From assembly GCA_004555205.1 (NCBI GenBank), contig SFIY01000013.1, positions 1-53,788 on the forward strand: a DNA stretch of 53,788 bases, in the 5' to 3' direction. The notes under the pieces are model-generated. The model was not told the origin of the DNA, did not search any database, and saw nothing but the letters and a program-made list of their open reading frames with translations. Origin of the DNA: Clostridiales bacterium (GTDB lineage: Bacteria > Bacillota > Clostridia > Oscillospirales > Oscillospiraceae). This document shows, one piece after another, positions 35,402-44,538 of the stretch. How positions within the stretch are numbered: the stretch's first letter is position 1; the number at the start of each line of letters is the position of its first letter. The translations under genes and the position numbers were made by a program.

Positions 35402-36175
35402 CTATTTTGCTTTGTCTGCGGCAATCAGCAGTTTGATGGCCTCCACAGCCGTTTTTATCGCCGCGCCGGTGTTCTCCGTCATGTCCTGGTCCAGTCCTGC
35501 CGCTTCCCGCTCCTGATTCCAGATCACATGGAAGCACGCACCGCTGCGGCAGCGCAGCGCGCTGGTGATGACAAACATGGCGGCGCTCTCCATTTCGCTG
35601 GCCTTGACGCCCAAGCGTTTCCACGCCTCCCATTTGTTCAGCAGCTCATAGCTGACGGGCATTCTTTTGGGATCATGCTGGCCGTAAAAGGAGTCCTTGC
35701 ACTGCACCACGCCCACTTTATAGGGCATATGCAAATTTTTAGCGGCCTGCACCAGCGCGGTGGTCACATCGAAATCAGGCACCGCAGGAAATTCAATAGG
35801 TGCGTACTCCCGACTGGTGTGCTCATAGCGCACGGCGCCGGTGGCGATCACCACGTCGCCGGAGCGCACATCCAGGTCAATACCGCCGCAGGTGCCGATG
35901 CGAATAAAGGTGTCCGCGCCGATATTGTGCAGCTCCTCAATGGCAATGGCAGCCGACGGCCCGCCGATGCCCGTGGAGCACACCGTTACCTTTTCACCCA
36001 GCAAATAGCCGGTATAAACGGTAAACTCGCGGTTTTGGGAAACGAGCTTTGCAGCGTCAAAATAGGCGGCGATCGACGCACAGCGCCCCGGATCACCGGG
36101 CAGAATACAGTAGCGGCCTACATCGCCCTCCACACAATGGATATGAAATTGTTTTTCCAGCTTTTGCATATTCAC
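35402..36175 (-). CDS. udp: Uridine phosphorylase
   Basis: Cytosolic phosphorolysis of uridine to uracil and ribose-1-phosphate. 257 residues of the nucleoside phosphorylase-I family. Marks: CILPGDPGRC with the phosphate site, QNREFTVYTGY, CSTGIGGPSAAIAIEEL, RIGTCGGID and the ribose-binding SEMESAAMF. The pattern follows E. coli Udp more than purine phosphorylases. Own promoter at 36268-36296. With cdd (44592) and the NCS2 permease it points to nucleoside and base salvage, though the genes are not in one operon. Confidence 0.88.
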   Translation of the reverse strand: MNMQKLEKQFHIHCVEGDVGRYCILPGDPGRCASIAAYFDAAKLVSQNREFTVYTGYLLGEKVTVCSTGIGGPSAAIAIEELHNIGADTFIRIGTCGGIDLDVRSGDVVIATGAVRYEHTSREYAPIEFPAVPDFDVTTALVQAAKNLHMPYKVGVVQCKDSFYGQHDPKRMPVSYELLNKWEAWKRLGVKASEMESAAMFVITSALRCRSGACFHVIWNQEREAAGLDQDMTENTGAAIKTAVEAIKLLIAADKAK

Positions 36176-36267
36176 GGCCTCCCGAAAAGTCGATTTATCC
36201 TACATTTTTGTATGAGCCGGCAGAAACGCGCACAACACGCACTTTGCATTTGCCTTTTTGCCTTTAT

Positions 36268-36296
36268 AGTATACCGTTTTTCCATAAAAAAAGCAA
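36268..36296 (-). promoter_or_regulatory. Sigma-A promoter of udp
   Basis: Minus strand: -35 TTGCTT (36291-36296), 17-bp spacer, -10 TATACT (36268-36273). Confidence 0.7.
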
Positions 36297-36376
36297 TGTC
36301 TATTCATTTACAGACATTTTCAGGATGGATTTGCAAAACTTGTTGTGACGAAACGAGCCAAATCGGTCAATACTAA

Positions 36377-36406
36377 ACGCGGTGCGATGGAAACATCGTA
36401 CCGCGT
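36377..36406 (+). terminator. Hairpin with T-rich tail upstream of the lipoprotein gene
   Basis: ACGCGGTGCGATG-gaaa-CATCGTACCGCGT, 13-bp stem with one G-T pair, then TGTATCTTTTTATTTT. It lies 40 bases before a start codon with no gene upstream on this strand, so it is an attenuator, the end of a small RNA, or a 5' stabiliser. I see no convincing promoter between 36297 and 36376. Confidence 0.55.
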
Positions 36407-36445
36407 TGTATCTTTTTATTTTATATAAAGAAAGGAGCAAGATCC

Positions 36446-36862
36446 ATGAAACAGAAGATCGGTGTTTTTCTGTTGTCTGCCCTGTTGGTGCTGAGTTTGT
36501 CGGCCTGCGGCGAGAGGGGCAGTGCCGTGGGCGATAACAACATTCCGGTCGACGACTATGCCACCACGAACAAGGGCTATAATAACGGCACAAACGACAA
36601 TAATACAACGGATGGCAGCAACAGGGGTACTGATACGCGACGCGGTGTATTAGAGCCCGACGGCGGCACCAACGGTACCGGCGCCAACGGCTCCCCATCT
36701 CCCGGCAACAACCCCGGTGCCGACAACAGCATCGTGGGGCGCAACAACACAGACGAGGGCTTATTTAATACCAATGGCACCTCCTACGAGCAGATGGTGC
36801 GTAACGGTATGGTAAATGACACGGACGGCGACCTGACGGACGGCGAGAATCCCCATTCCTAA
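36446..36862 (+). CDS. Low-complexity secreted lipoprotein, unknown function
   Basis: 138 residues: lipoprotein signal peptide with lipobox LSAC (Cys at about 21), then a disordered region rich in Asn, Gly, Thr and Asp (NNGTNDNNTTDGSNRGTDT) and a short acidic C-terminus (MVNDTDGDLTDGENPHS). No domain recognised. Strong AAAGGAG ribosome binding site. A hairpin with a T-tract lies upstream, and the gene converges on feoB with a small shared hairpin. It could be a cell-surface or spore-coat-type linker protein; this is only a guess. Confidence 0.7.
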   Translation: MKQKIGVFLLSALLVLSLSACGERGSAVGDNNIPVDDYATTNKGYNNGTNDNNTTDGSNRGTDTRRGVLEPDGGTNGTGANGSPSPGNNPGADNSIVGRNNTDEGLFNTNGTSYEQMVRNGMVNDTDGDLTDGENPHS

Positions 36863-36866
36863 CGGA

Positions 36867-36893
36867 AAAGGCGGCGGCAAGTGCCCCGCCTTT
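36867..36893. terminator. Small bidirectional hairpin between lipoprotein gene and feoB
   Basis: AAAGGCGG (36867-36874) with CCGCCTTT (36886-36893). It includes the feoB stop codon. Weak T-tract on either side. Confidence 0.5.
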
Positions 36894-38811
36894 ACATCAT
36901 CAGTGTCGACAGCAGACGGACTGCCATGCACATCGTCATCCCCATCAAGGTGGGCAGCCAGAACCCCACCGCCGTCCATTTCATGCTCCCCGTTTCCCGA
37001 TAGATGGTCAGGCAGGTGGTGCCGCAGGGGAAATGCAGCAGGCACAGCAGCATCGTACACAGCGCCGTCACGCCGGTCCAGCCGTTGGCAAGCAGGATCT
37101 GCCGCAGTTGGTCCAGCCCCTCGTAGGCGGTCAGGCTGCCGGTTTGCAGGTATCCCATCAGCAGGATCGGCAGCACGATCTCATTGGCCGGAAAGCCCAG
37201 CAGAAAGGCCAGCAGGATCATGCCGTCCAGCCCCATCAGCCGGCCCAGCGGGTCAAAGAAGGACGCCAGTGCCGCCAGCAGCGAGGTGTCCCCCACCGTT
37301 ACGTTGGCCAATATCCAGATCAGCAGTCCTGCCGGCGCCGCCACCGTCACCGCGCGGCCCAGCACAAACAGGGTGCGGTCCAGCAGCGAGCGCACCAGCA
37401 CACGGCCGAATTGGGGCAGGCGATAGGGTGGCAGCTCCAGGGAAAAGGAGGAGGTCTCCCCGCGCAGCAGGGTCGCCGTCAGCAGCCGCGAAGCCAGCAG
37501 TGTCATGGCCACGGAAAACACAATGGCCGCCAGAAACAGACCCGTTGCCAAAAGGGAGCGGGCCGCTCCTGCCGCGCCGCCCAAAAAGAACAGCGAAATC
37601 AGCGCGATCAGCGTGGGAAACCGCCCGTTGCAGGGCACAAAGCTGTTGGTCAGAATGGCCACCAGCCGCTCACGGCGGCTGTCAATAATGCGGCAGCCGG
37701 TCACGCCGCAGGCATTGCAGCCAAAGCCCATGCACATGGTCAGGCTTTGCCGGCCGTGTGCTCCTGCCGCGCAGAAAAAGCGGTCTAAATTGAATGCCAC
37801 CCGCGGCAGGTACCCCGCGTCCTCCAGCAGGGTAAACAGCGGAAAAAAGATGGCCATCGGCGGCAGCATCACCGATACGACCCACGCCACCGTGCGGTAT
37901 ACGCCGTCCACCACGGCCCCCTGCAGCCACCACGGTGCAAAGGACAGCAGGCCGCGCAGCGGCTCCTGCAGGGAAAACAGCCATTTTGACAGCAATTCCG
38001 AGGGGTAGTTGGCACCCCAAATGGTCAGATAAAAGATACCCGCCAGCAAAAGCAGCATGGCAGGAATCCCGGTTTTCCGCGAAGTCAGCAGACGGTCCAG
38101 CTTCCTGTCACGGCTGTGGACATTTTCGGCACGCAGGTTCATGCATCCGTCTGCCAATGCCTCTGCCTTGCGAATCTGCGCGGCGGTGATGGTATCGCGC
38201 CATTCACCCTGCTGCAGCCTTTCCAGCGCCTGCAGCCGTGAAAGCGGCGAAAGTGCGTTGATCTGCTGCTCCACCTCCGGGCCGTAGTCCACCTGCCAGT
38301 CATCCTCCTGCCGTGGGGAACACGCCATGCCGCAGACGGCTGTTATGAGTTCCTGCAGCCCCCGACCGCTGCGGGCCGCCGTGCCCACCACCGGCACGCC
38401 GAGCTGCTGTGACAATTGATCAAGGGCCACGCTGATGCCCTTTTTCTGCGCCTCATCCAGCAAATTGACGCACAGCACCATCCGCGGCGTGATTTGACGG
38501 ATCTGCACCGCCAGATTCAGGTTTCGCCGCAGGCAGGTGGCATCCGCCACCACCAGCGTTACATCCGCCTGGCCCGAACAGATAAAGTCGCGGGCGATGA
38601 CCTCCTCCGGTGAATCCGCCGAGAGCGAATAAGTGCCCGGCAGGTCAACCAAGCGGAATTGACAGTCTTGACATACATATGTACCGCTGGCCTGCTCCAC
38701 TGTTTTGCCGGGCCAGTTGCCGGTGTGCTGCTTCAGCCCCGTCAGGGCATTGAAGACGGTGGATTTCCCCACATTGGGATTGCCCGCCAGTGCCACGGTA
38801 TATTCTTTCAT
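36892..38811 (-). CDS. feoB: Ferrous iron transporter FeoB
   Basis: 639-residue membrane GTPase that imports Fe(II). N-terminal G domain with G1 GNPNVGKST (10-18) and G3 DLPGTYSL, then the helical membrane part with the gate motif NSFVPCNGRFP and the cysteine-rich GFGCNACGVTGCRIID. Slightly short compared with E. coli FeoB (773) but complete in all conserved parts. No FeoA or FeoC domain is attached and none is adjacent; an feoA gene lies 6 kb away at 45039. Strongly GC-rich like the core. Fur control cannot be judged; no clear Fur box was seen. Confidence 0.93.
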   Translation of the reverse strand: MKEYTVALAGNPNVGKSTVFNALTGLKQHTGNWPGKTVEQASGTYVCQDCQFRLVDLPGTYSLSADSPEEVIARDFICSGQADVTLVVADATCLRRNLNLAVQIRQITPRMVLCVNLLDEAQKKGISVALDQLSQQLGVPVVGTAARSGRGLQELITAVCGMACSPRQEDDWQVDYGPEVEQQINALSPLSRLQALERLQQGEWRDTITAAQIRKAEALADGCMNLRAENVHSRDRKLDRLLTSRKTGIPAMLLLLAGIFYLTIWGANYPSELLSKWLFSLQEPLRGLLSFAPWWLQGAVVDGVYRTVAWVVSVMLPPMAIFFPLFTLLEDAGYLPRVAFNLDRFFCAAGAHGRQSLTMCMGFGCNACGVTGCRIIDSRRERLVAILTNSFVPCNGRFPTLIALISLFFLGGAAGAARSLLATGLFLAAIVFSVAMTLLASRLLTATLLRGETSSFSLELPPYRLPQFGRVLVRSLLDRTLFVLGRAVTVAAPAGLLIWILANVTVGDTSLLAALASFFDPLGRLMGLDGMILLAFLLGFPANEIVLPILLMGYLQTGSLTAYEGLDQLRQILLANGWTGVTALCTMLLCLLHFPCGTTCLTIYRETGSMKWTAVGFWLPTLMGMTMCMAVRLLSTLMM

Positions 38812-38915
38812 ACGCCCTTCCCTCCCTCGCCTGCCATCCTATGCTGCGCCGCTTCGTCGGGTGCGTGGCATAAGGGACAACGGTGCGTGAATACCATGTT
38901 CTGAGGTGTTGCAAG

Positions 38916-40199
38916 ATGTTGATTCACATTGTGAGCGAGGGCGATACTCTTTTTTCCATCGCGCAGCAATACGGCGTATCGGAAACGCTTCTGCGCCGAC
39001 AAAACCAGGTGCCGGAGAACGGGCAGTTGGTGGTAGGGCAAACGCTGGTCATCCTGTTCCCTGCCGCAGTTCACACCGTCAGTGAGGGGGATACCCTTTC
39101 CTCTATTGCCGCGCAATACGGCATCAGCCGGCGGGAGCTTTACCGGAATAACTACTTCCTTCTGGGGCAGGACACGATCGTGCCCGGCGAGGAGCTGGTC
39201 ATCGCGCTCAGCGGAGAGAAAGCCTACACATTCGGCGTTAACGGCTATGCGTATCCCTTTATCTCTCCGCTGCTGCTGCAGCAGGAGTTACCCTATCTCT
39301 CCTATCTGACACCGTTCACCTACGGCATCACCGCCCAAGGCAATCTGGTGCCGCTATCCGACGAGGCGCTGCTGGCGGACGCGGCCAGATACGAAGTACA
39401 GCCGTGGATGCACCTGTCCACCCTGACCGAGGAGGGAAATTTCAGCTCCCAGCGGGCGGCCGACATCCTGACCGACCCCGCGCGGCAAGAGCTGCTGATC
39501 GCAGAGGTCATCGCCAATATGCAAAACAAAGGGTACGGGGCACTGGATGTGGACTTTGAATTTCTCGGTGCAGCGCTGGCACAATCCTATGCCGACTTTA
39601 TTGCCCGCCTGCGCGCACAGCTCAATCCGCTGGGCTACCCGGTGATCGTGGCCCTGGCGCCGAAAACGTATGCCCAGCAGCCGGGCGTACTCTACGAGGG
39701 CCATGACTATGCCGCATTGGGCGAAGCGGCCGACGCGGTGCTGCTGATGACCTACGAATGGGGTTACACCTACGGCCCGCCCATGGCGGTGGCGCCGCTG
39801 CCGCAGGTGCGGCAGGTGCTGCAATATGCGCTGACAGTCATTCCGCCGGAAAAAATCTTTTTAGGTGTCCCCACCTACGGCTACGACTGGCCGCTGCCCT
39901 ATGAGCGCGGCGTCACACGGGCGGAATCCCTGTCGCCGGAACAGGCCCTGGCGCTGGCGCGGGATTTCGGCGCTGCCATCCAATATGACGAAACGGCGCA
40001 GGCGCCTTTCTTCCGCTATTTCGCCGCAGACGGCCGCGAACACGAGGTGTGGTTTGAGGATGCCCGCAGCGCACAGGCCAAGCTGTCCCTGGCTGCGGAA
40101 AACGGCTTGCAGGGGCTGGGTTTGTGGAACCTGATGCGGCAGTTTCCGCAATTTTATCTTGTGCTCAACGCCCAATACAACATCACGCTCGCCACATAG
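38916..40199 (+). CDS. LysM-GH18 spore peptidoglycan hydrolase (YaaH/SleL-like)
   Basis: 427 residues, the same length as B. subtilis YaaH as I recall. Two LysM domains (about 2-47 and 51-97; HIVSEGDTLFSIAQQYG and HTVSEGDTLSSIAAQYG) are followed by a GH18 barrel (about 105-420) with the catalytic DxxDxE-like motif LDVDFEF, E215 being the proton donor. These enzymes are N-acetylglucosaminidases that trim cortex fragments during spore germination. No signal peptide, as in YaaH, fitting deposition in the spore from the mother cell. Start at ATG 38916 after GAGGTG. It implies a spore-former. Strong terminator downstream. Confidence 0.9.
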   Translation: MLIHIVSEGDTLFSIAQQYGVSETLLRRQNQVPENGQLVVGQTLVILFPAAVHTVSEGDTLSSIAAQYGISRRELYRNNYFLLGQDTIVPGEELVIALSGEKAYTFGVNGYAYPFISPLLLQQELPYLSYLTPFTYGITAQGNLVPLSDEALLADAARYEVQPWMHLSTLTEEGNFSSQRAADILTDPARQELLIAEVIANMQNKGYGALDVDFEFLGAALAQSYADFIARLRAQLNPLGYPVIVALAPKTYAQQPGVLYEGHDYAALGEAADAVLLMTYEWGYTYGPPMAVAPLPQVRQVLQYALTVIPPEKIFLGVPTYGYDWPLPYERGVTRAESLSPEQALALARDFGAAIQYDETAQAPFFRYFAADGREHEVWFEDARSAQAKLSLAAENGLQGLGLWNLMRQFPQFYLVLNAQYNITLAT

Positions 40200-40200
40200 C

Positions 40201-40238
40201 AAAACAGACGATCGGCTGAAAGCCGATCGTCTGTTTTT
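40201..40238 (+). terminator. Strong intrinsic terminator of the GH18 gene
   Basis: 16-bp stem AAAACAGACGATCGGC and complement around a TGAAA loop, ending in TTTTT. Confidence 0.92.
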
Positions 40239-40366
40239 AAAAAAGAAAGGAGAGAGAATCACAATGTCACAAACAAATCTTCGTTCTTGCTGTTACTATA
40301 ATCGCTTCTCTCTGCCGTGTCAACAAGTTTGATAAAGTATTCACATTTTGTTTACACTCTTGCCGC

Positions 40367-40422
40367 TTGACTCTCTTTGGTATATGTGTTAATATTTAGC
40401 GTGCTAACTTTTAGTATGCTAA
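40367..40422 (+). promoter_or_regulatory. Promoter and double MarR operator
   Basis: -35 TTGACT (40367-40372), 17-bp spacer, -10 TAATAT (40390-40395). Immediately downstream are two palindromes, TTAGCGTGCTAA (40396-40407) and TTAGTATGCTAA (40411-40422), starts 15 bases apart, covering the transcription start. TTAG-N4-CTAA is a usual MarR-family site shape, so autorepression of the marR-ABC operon is likely. Confidence 0.82.
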
Positions 40423-40447
40423 ATACTTTGCCATAGGAGGTATGGGC

Positions 40448-40906
40448 ATGAAAGAATGCTGCCCCAAAGCGCCGGAGCATTTTGCACCGCTGCTGGGTTA
40501 CTGCGACCATCAAATTCAAAAGCTGATGGAAAAAGAGCTGCGGCAATACGGTGTATCCCCCATGCAATGCCATACGCTGACCTATCTTTACAAAGCAACG
40601 CATGAAGTCAACCAGAAAATGCTGCAGGATTTTTTGATGGTGAAGCCCTCTACGGTCAACGGCATTGTAGACCGTCTGGAGGAAAAGGGCTTCCTGGTTC
40701 GCACCACCGGCAAAGAGGACGGCCGCTGCCGCATTTTGCGCCTTACAGAGAAAGGGCGCGCTTTTCACGGCGACTTTGTGCGCATTGTCCGGCAGGTAAA
40801 TGACCGTATGGAGCGTCATTTTTCCCACGAGGAGCTGGCAGCTTTGAAAGTCTATCTGATGCGCGTGGCAAAAAACCTATCAGAGGAAACGGAGGAAACG
40901 GAATGA
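40448..40906 (+). CDS. MarR-family transcriptional regulator
   Basis: 152 residues with the MarR winged helix (about 30-140): helix LQDFLMVKPSTVNGIVDRLE and wing GKEDGRCRILRLTEKG. Cysteines near the N-terminus (ECCPKAP) could make it redox-sensitive. I take ATG 40448, 7 bases after AGGAGG; the ATG at 40442 touches it. It overlaps the first ABC gene by 4 bases (ATGA), so it almost surely regulates that exporter, and its operator pair lies over the promoter. Inducer unknown, probably a drug or antimicrobial. Confidence 0.92.
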   Translation: MKECCPKAPEHFAPLLGYCDHQIQKLMEKELRQYGVSPMQCHTLTYLYKATHEVNQKMLQDFLMVKPSTVNGIVDRLEEKGFLVRTTGKEDGRCRILRLTEKGRAFHGDFVRIVRQVNDRMERHFSHEELAALKVYLMRVAKNLSEETEETE

Positions 40907-42639
40907 TCAAAAAACTGGCCCCCTATACCCGGGGCTATCGCATTTGGATTTTGCTGGGCGTTTTATGCTCTGCCGGCGAGGCGGTGTTTGAGCTGCTGCT
41001 GCCCCAGGCTATGAGCGACATTGTGGACATCGGTATTGCCAACGGCGACCGCACTTACATTCTCACCACAGGTCTTAAAATGGTGCTCATGGCGCTGGCG
41101 GCGCTGGCCATGGGTGTAGGCGCCGCCGTCATGGCCTCCAAAGCCGGCATGGGCTTCGGCGCCAATCTGCGCCAGGCGGAATACGAGAAGGTACAGCAAT
41201 TCTCTTTCAGCAACATTGAGCATTTTTCCACCGCCTCCCTCATTACGCGTCTGACCAACGATGTATCCTCGCTGCAGATGACGCTGATGATGGGTATGCG
41301 TATGCTGATCCGCGCACCGTCCATGCTGGTGACGGCGCTGATCATGGCACTGACCATCAGCCTGCGCCTGAGTCAGGTATTCCTGGTGGTGATCCCCCTG
41401 CTGATCGTTGCGGTGATTTTCGTCATCACCAAGGTAGGCCCCTTCTTCACCAAGCTGCAGGAGGCCACCGACGATCTGAACCTGGTGGTGCAGGAGAATC
41501 TGAGCGCCATCCGCGTGGTAAAATCCTTTGTGCGTGAAGACTGCGAAAAGGAGAAGTTCGCAGCGCGCAATCATCATTTGCGCCGGACCGGCGAGCGTGC
41601 CTTCGGCTTTGTGGTCCTGTTTATGCCGCTGATTATACTGCTGATGGGCGGCACGATCGTATCTTTGATGTGGATCGGCGGGCACTATGTCTACGAAGGC
41701 AGCCTGCTCTCCGGTGATCTGATCGCCTTCTTTACCTATGCAACGGAAATCCTCATGTCGCTGATGATGGTATCCATGGTACTGATGATCCTCACCCGTT
41801 CCATCGCCTGCGCCAAGCGTATTATTGCCGTGCTGGAGGAGGAGCCGGAGATCACCGATGCACAGGCAGACCCTGCCCTGCTGGTAGAAAACGGCGCCAT
41901 CCGCTTTGACCATGTGAAATTCAAGTACAACAAAGATACCCCCACCTGGAATCTGGACGACATCAATCTGGACATTGCCGGCGGTATGACCGTGGGCATT
42001 CTGGGCGGTACCGGCAGCGCCAAAACCACCCTGGTCAGCCTGATCCCCCGTCTGTACGAGGTCACCGAGGGCCGCGTGCTGGTGGGCGGACACGATGTGA
42101 GGGAATACACCACGGAGCATCTGCGCGATGCCTGCGCCATGGTGCTGCAAAAGAACACGCTGTTCTCCGGCACCATTAAAGAAAACCTTCGCTGGGGCAA
42201 CGAGCACGCCACCGACGAGGAGATCGCCGGCGCCTGCCGTATTGCCTGCGCCGATGAGTTTATCATGCAGCGTCCCGACGGCTACGATACCTACATCGAG
42301 CAGGGCGGCACCAATGTATCCGGCGGCCAGAAGCAGCGCCTTTGCATTGCACGCGCCATTCTCAAGCAGCCCAAGATCCTGATCCTCGACGATTCCACCT
42401 CCGCTGTGGATACCGCGACCGACGCCAGAATCCGCGCGGCCCTGCGCGACACCCTGCCCCACACCACAAAGATCATCATTGCCCAGCGTGTGACTTCCGT
42501 CATGGACGCGGATTTGATCCTTGTGTTGGATGACGGTAAAATCGTCGGTCAGGGCAGCCACGCCTCCCTCATGGAGAGCTGCCCTATCTACCGCGAGGTC
42601 TATCAATCCCAGCAGGAAGGAGTGAGCATCGATGGCTAA
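40903..42639 (+). CDS. Heterodimeric ABC exporter, subunit with degenerate ATPase site
   Basis: 578 residues: six-helix exporter domain (about 10-310) then a nucleotide-binding domain. Several catalytic positions are altered: Walker A reads GGTGSAKT, with Ala at 373 where Gly is usual; the catalytic Glu after Walker B is Asp (LILDDSTSAVD, D497); and the switch His is Gln (IAQRV, Q528). The signature NVSGGQKQR is intact. This is the pattern of the non-hydrolysing half of heterodimers such as TM287/288, LmrCD or PatAB. Partner is the next gene, overlapping by 8 bases. Likely multidrug or lipid export. Confidence 0.9.
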   Translation: MIKKLAPYTRGYRIWILLGVLCSAGEAVFELLLPQAMSDIVDIGIANGDRTYILTTGLKMVLMALAALAMGVGAAVMASKAGMGFGANLRQAEYEKVQQFSFSNIEHFSTASLITRLTNDVSSLQMTLMMGMRMLIRAPSMLVTALIMALTISLRLSQVFLVVIPLLIVAVIFVITKVGPFFTKLQEATDDLNLVVQENLSAIRVVKSFVREDCEKEKFAARNHHLRRTGERAFGFVVLFMPLIILLMGGTIVSLMWIGGHYVYEGSLLSGDLIAFFTYATEILMSLMMVSMVLMILTRSIACAKRIIAVLEEEPEITDAQADPALLVENGAIRFDHVKFKYNKDTPTWNLDDINLDIAGGMTVGILGGTGSAKTTLVSLIPRLYEVTEGRVLVGGHDVREYTTEHLRDACAMVLQKNTLFSGTIKENLRWGNEHATDEEIAGACRIACADEFIMQRPDGYDTYIEQGGTNVSGGQKQRLCIARAILKQPKILILDDSTSAVDTATDARIRAALRDTLPHTTKIIIAQRVTSVMDADLILVLDDGKIVGQGSHASLMESCPIYREVYQSQQEGVSIDG

Positions 42640-44506
42640 TCATCCCAAAGGCGGCGGACCCCACGGCCACGGCCACGGCTATCAGCGTCCGCAGAATTTT
42701 AAAGGCACGATTGCAAAGCTCCTGCACTATATCGGCAAGTATAAGGCCGCACTGGTTCTGGTGGCGGTCTGCCTGATCGTCAGCTCCGTCGGCTCCGTTG
42801 CCACCGGCTATTTCCTCAAGCCCATTATCAACGACTACATTATCCCCGGCGATTTCAAGGGGCTTTTGAAGATGCTGGTCATCATGGGCGGACTGTTCGC
42901 CCTGTCGGCGGGCTGCTCCTATGCCTACGCGCGCATCATGGTACACATCTCCCAGCGAACGGTGGCGACTCTGCGCCAGGACTTATTTGACAAGCTGCAG
43001 TCCCTGCCGCTGAAATACTTCGATACCCACCAGTCCGGCGACCTGATGAGCCGCTTTACCAATGATATTGACACGGTATCCGAGATGATTAACAGCAGCT
43101 TTGCCAGCGTCATCTCCAACACGCTGACTTTCGTATGCACGGTCATCATGATGCTGTACCTCAACTGGGTACTGACACTGATCTCCTTTGCCTTCCTGTT
43201 TTTGATGTTTCTGGTGGTCAAGGTGATCGGCGGACGCAGCCGCACCAGCTTCCAGCAGCAGCAAAACGCGCTGGGCGATGTGAACGGCTATATTGAAGAG
43301 ATGATCGAGGGCCAGAAGGTCATCAAGGTGTTCAACCACGAGCAGAAGGCCATCGACCGGTTCAGCGAGCTGAACGGAACCTACCGCGAGGCGGCCACCA
43401 TGGCAAACGCCTACGCCGGTTCCATGATGCCCGCTATGGGCAACCTGAGCCGCATCAACTACGCGGTGACCTGCTGCGTGGGCGGTCTGCTGGCCATCGG
43501 CGGCGTGTTTGACATCGGCTCGCTGGGCGCTTACCTGCTGTATGTCAAGCAGGTATCCCAGCCCATTGCGCAGATCAGCCAGCAGGTGAATGTTCTCCTG
43601 TCCGCTGTAGCCGGCGCCGAGCGTATTTTTGCCGTGATCGATGCCGCCCCTGAAGTTGACGAGGGCAAAACCGTTCTGGTGCGGGTGGAAAAAGACGGCG
43701 ACACCCTGCGCGAAACCCCGCACCGCACCGGCCACTGGGCATGGAAAACGCCGGAGGGACAGCTCATTGAGCTGCGCGGCGACGTGCGCTTTGACCATGT
43801 GGTCTTCGGCTACAACCAGGACAAGGTGGTGCTGCACGGCATTTCCCTGTTTGCCAAGCCCGGTCAGAAGATCGCTTTTGTAGGCTCCACCGGCGCCGGC
43901 AAAACCACCATTACCAACCTGATTAACCGTTTTTACGATATTCAGGAGGGCACGATCACCTATGACGGCATCAATGTGCGCGACATTGCCAAGGAGTCGC
44001 TGCGGCGCAGTCTGGGTATGGTGCTGCAGGACACCCATCTGTTCACCGGCACGGTGGCGGACAACATCCGCTACGGCAAGCCGGACGCCACAGACGAGGA
44101 GGTGCGCGCCGCGGCCAAGCTGGCCAACGCCGACACCTTTATCAGCCATCTGCCCCGGGGCTACGACACCATGCTGACCGGCGACGGCGGCAGTCTGAGC
44201 CAGGGCGAGCGGCAATTGCTGGCCATCGCCCGGGCGGCCGTGGCCGATCCTCCGGTGCTGATCCTGGACGAGGCCACCTCGTCCATCGACACCCGCACGG
44301 AGACGCTGATCGAGCAGGGTATGGATTCGCTGATGGAGGGCCGCACGGTGTTTGTCATTGCCCACCGCCTGTCTACTGTGCGCAATGCCAAGGCGATCCT
44401 GGTGTTGGAGCAGGGTGAGATCATCGAGCGCGGCGACCATGAACAGCTATTGGCGGAAAAAGGCCGCTACTACCAGCTCTATACCGGTCAGGCGGAGCTG
44501 ACATAA
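42632..44506 (+). CDS. Heterodimeric ABC exporter, catalytically competent subunit
   Basis: 624 residues. A short His/Gly-rich N-terminus (GGGPHGHGHGYQRPQ) precedes a six-helix exporter domain and a nucleotide-binding domain with canonical Walker A (STGAGKTT), Walker B with catalytic Glu (LILDEATSSID) and switch His (IAHRLS). Its signature loop is LSQGE instead of LSGGQ, which in the heterodimer faces the degenerate site. It starts within the end of its partner gene, so the two are made in equal amounts. The operon ends at the terminator 44537-44570. Confidence 0.92.
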   Translation: MANHPKGGGPHGHGHGYQRPQNFKGTIAKLLHYIGKYKAALVLVAVCLIVSSVGSVATGYFLKPIINDYIIPGDFKGLLKMLVIMGGLFALSAGCSYAYARIMVHISQRTVATLRQDLFDKLQSLPLKYFDTHQSGDLMSRFTNDIDTVSEMINSSFASVISNTLTFVCTVIMMLYLNWVLTLISFAFLFLMFLVVKVIGGRSRTSFQQQQNALGDVNGYIEEMIEGQKVIKVFNHEQKAIDRFSELNGTYREAATMANAYAGSMMPAMGNLSRINYAVTCCVGGLLAIGGVFDIGSLGAYLLYVKQVSQPIAQISQQVNVLLSAVAGAERIFAVIDAAPEVDEGKTVLVRVEKDGDTLRETPHRTGHWAWKTPEGQLIELRGDVRFDHVVFGYNQDKVVLHGISLFAKPGQKIAFVGSTGAGKTTITNLINRFYDIQEGTITYDGINVRDIAKESLRRSLGMVLQDTHLFTGTVADNIRYGKPDATDEEVRAAAKLANADTFISHLPRGYDTMLTGDGGSLSQGERQLLAIARAAVADPPVLILDEATSSIDTRTETLIEQGMDSLMEGRTVFVIAHRLSTVRNAKAILVLEQGEIIERGDHEQLLAEKGRYYQLYTGQAELT

Positions 44507-44509
44507 CGC

Positions 44510-44538
44510 TTGACGGCATCGCATTTTGCGGATACAAT
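44510..44538 (+). promoter_or_regulatory. Sigma-A promoter of cdd
   Basis: -35 TTGACG (44510-44515), 17-bp spacer, -10 TACAAT (44533-44538). The -10 box runs into the terminator of the ABC operon. Confidence 0.7.
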
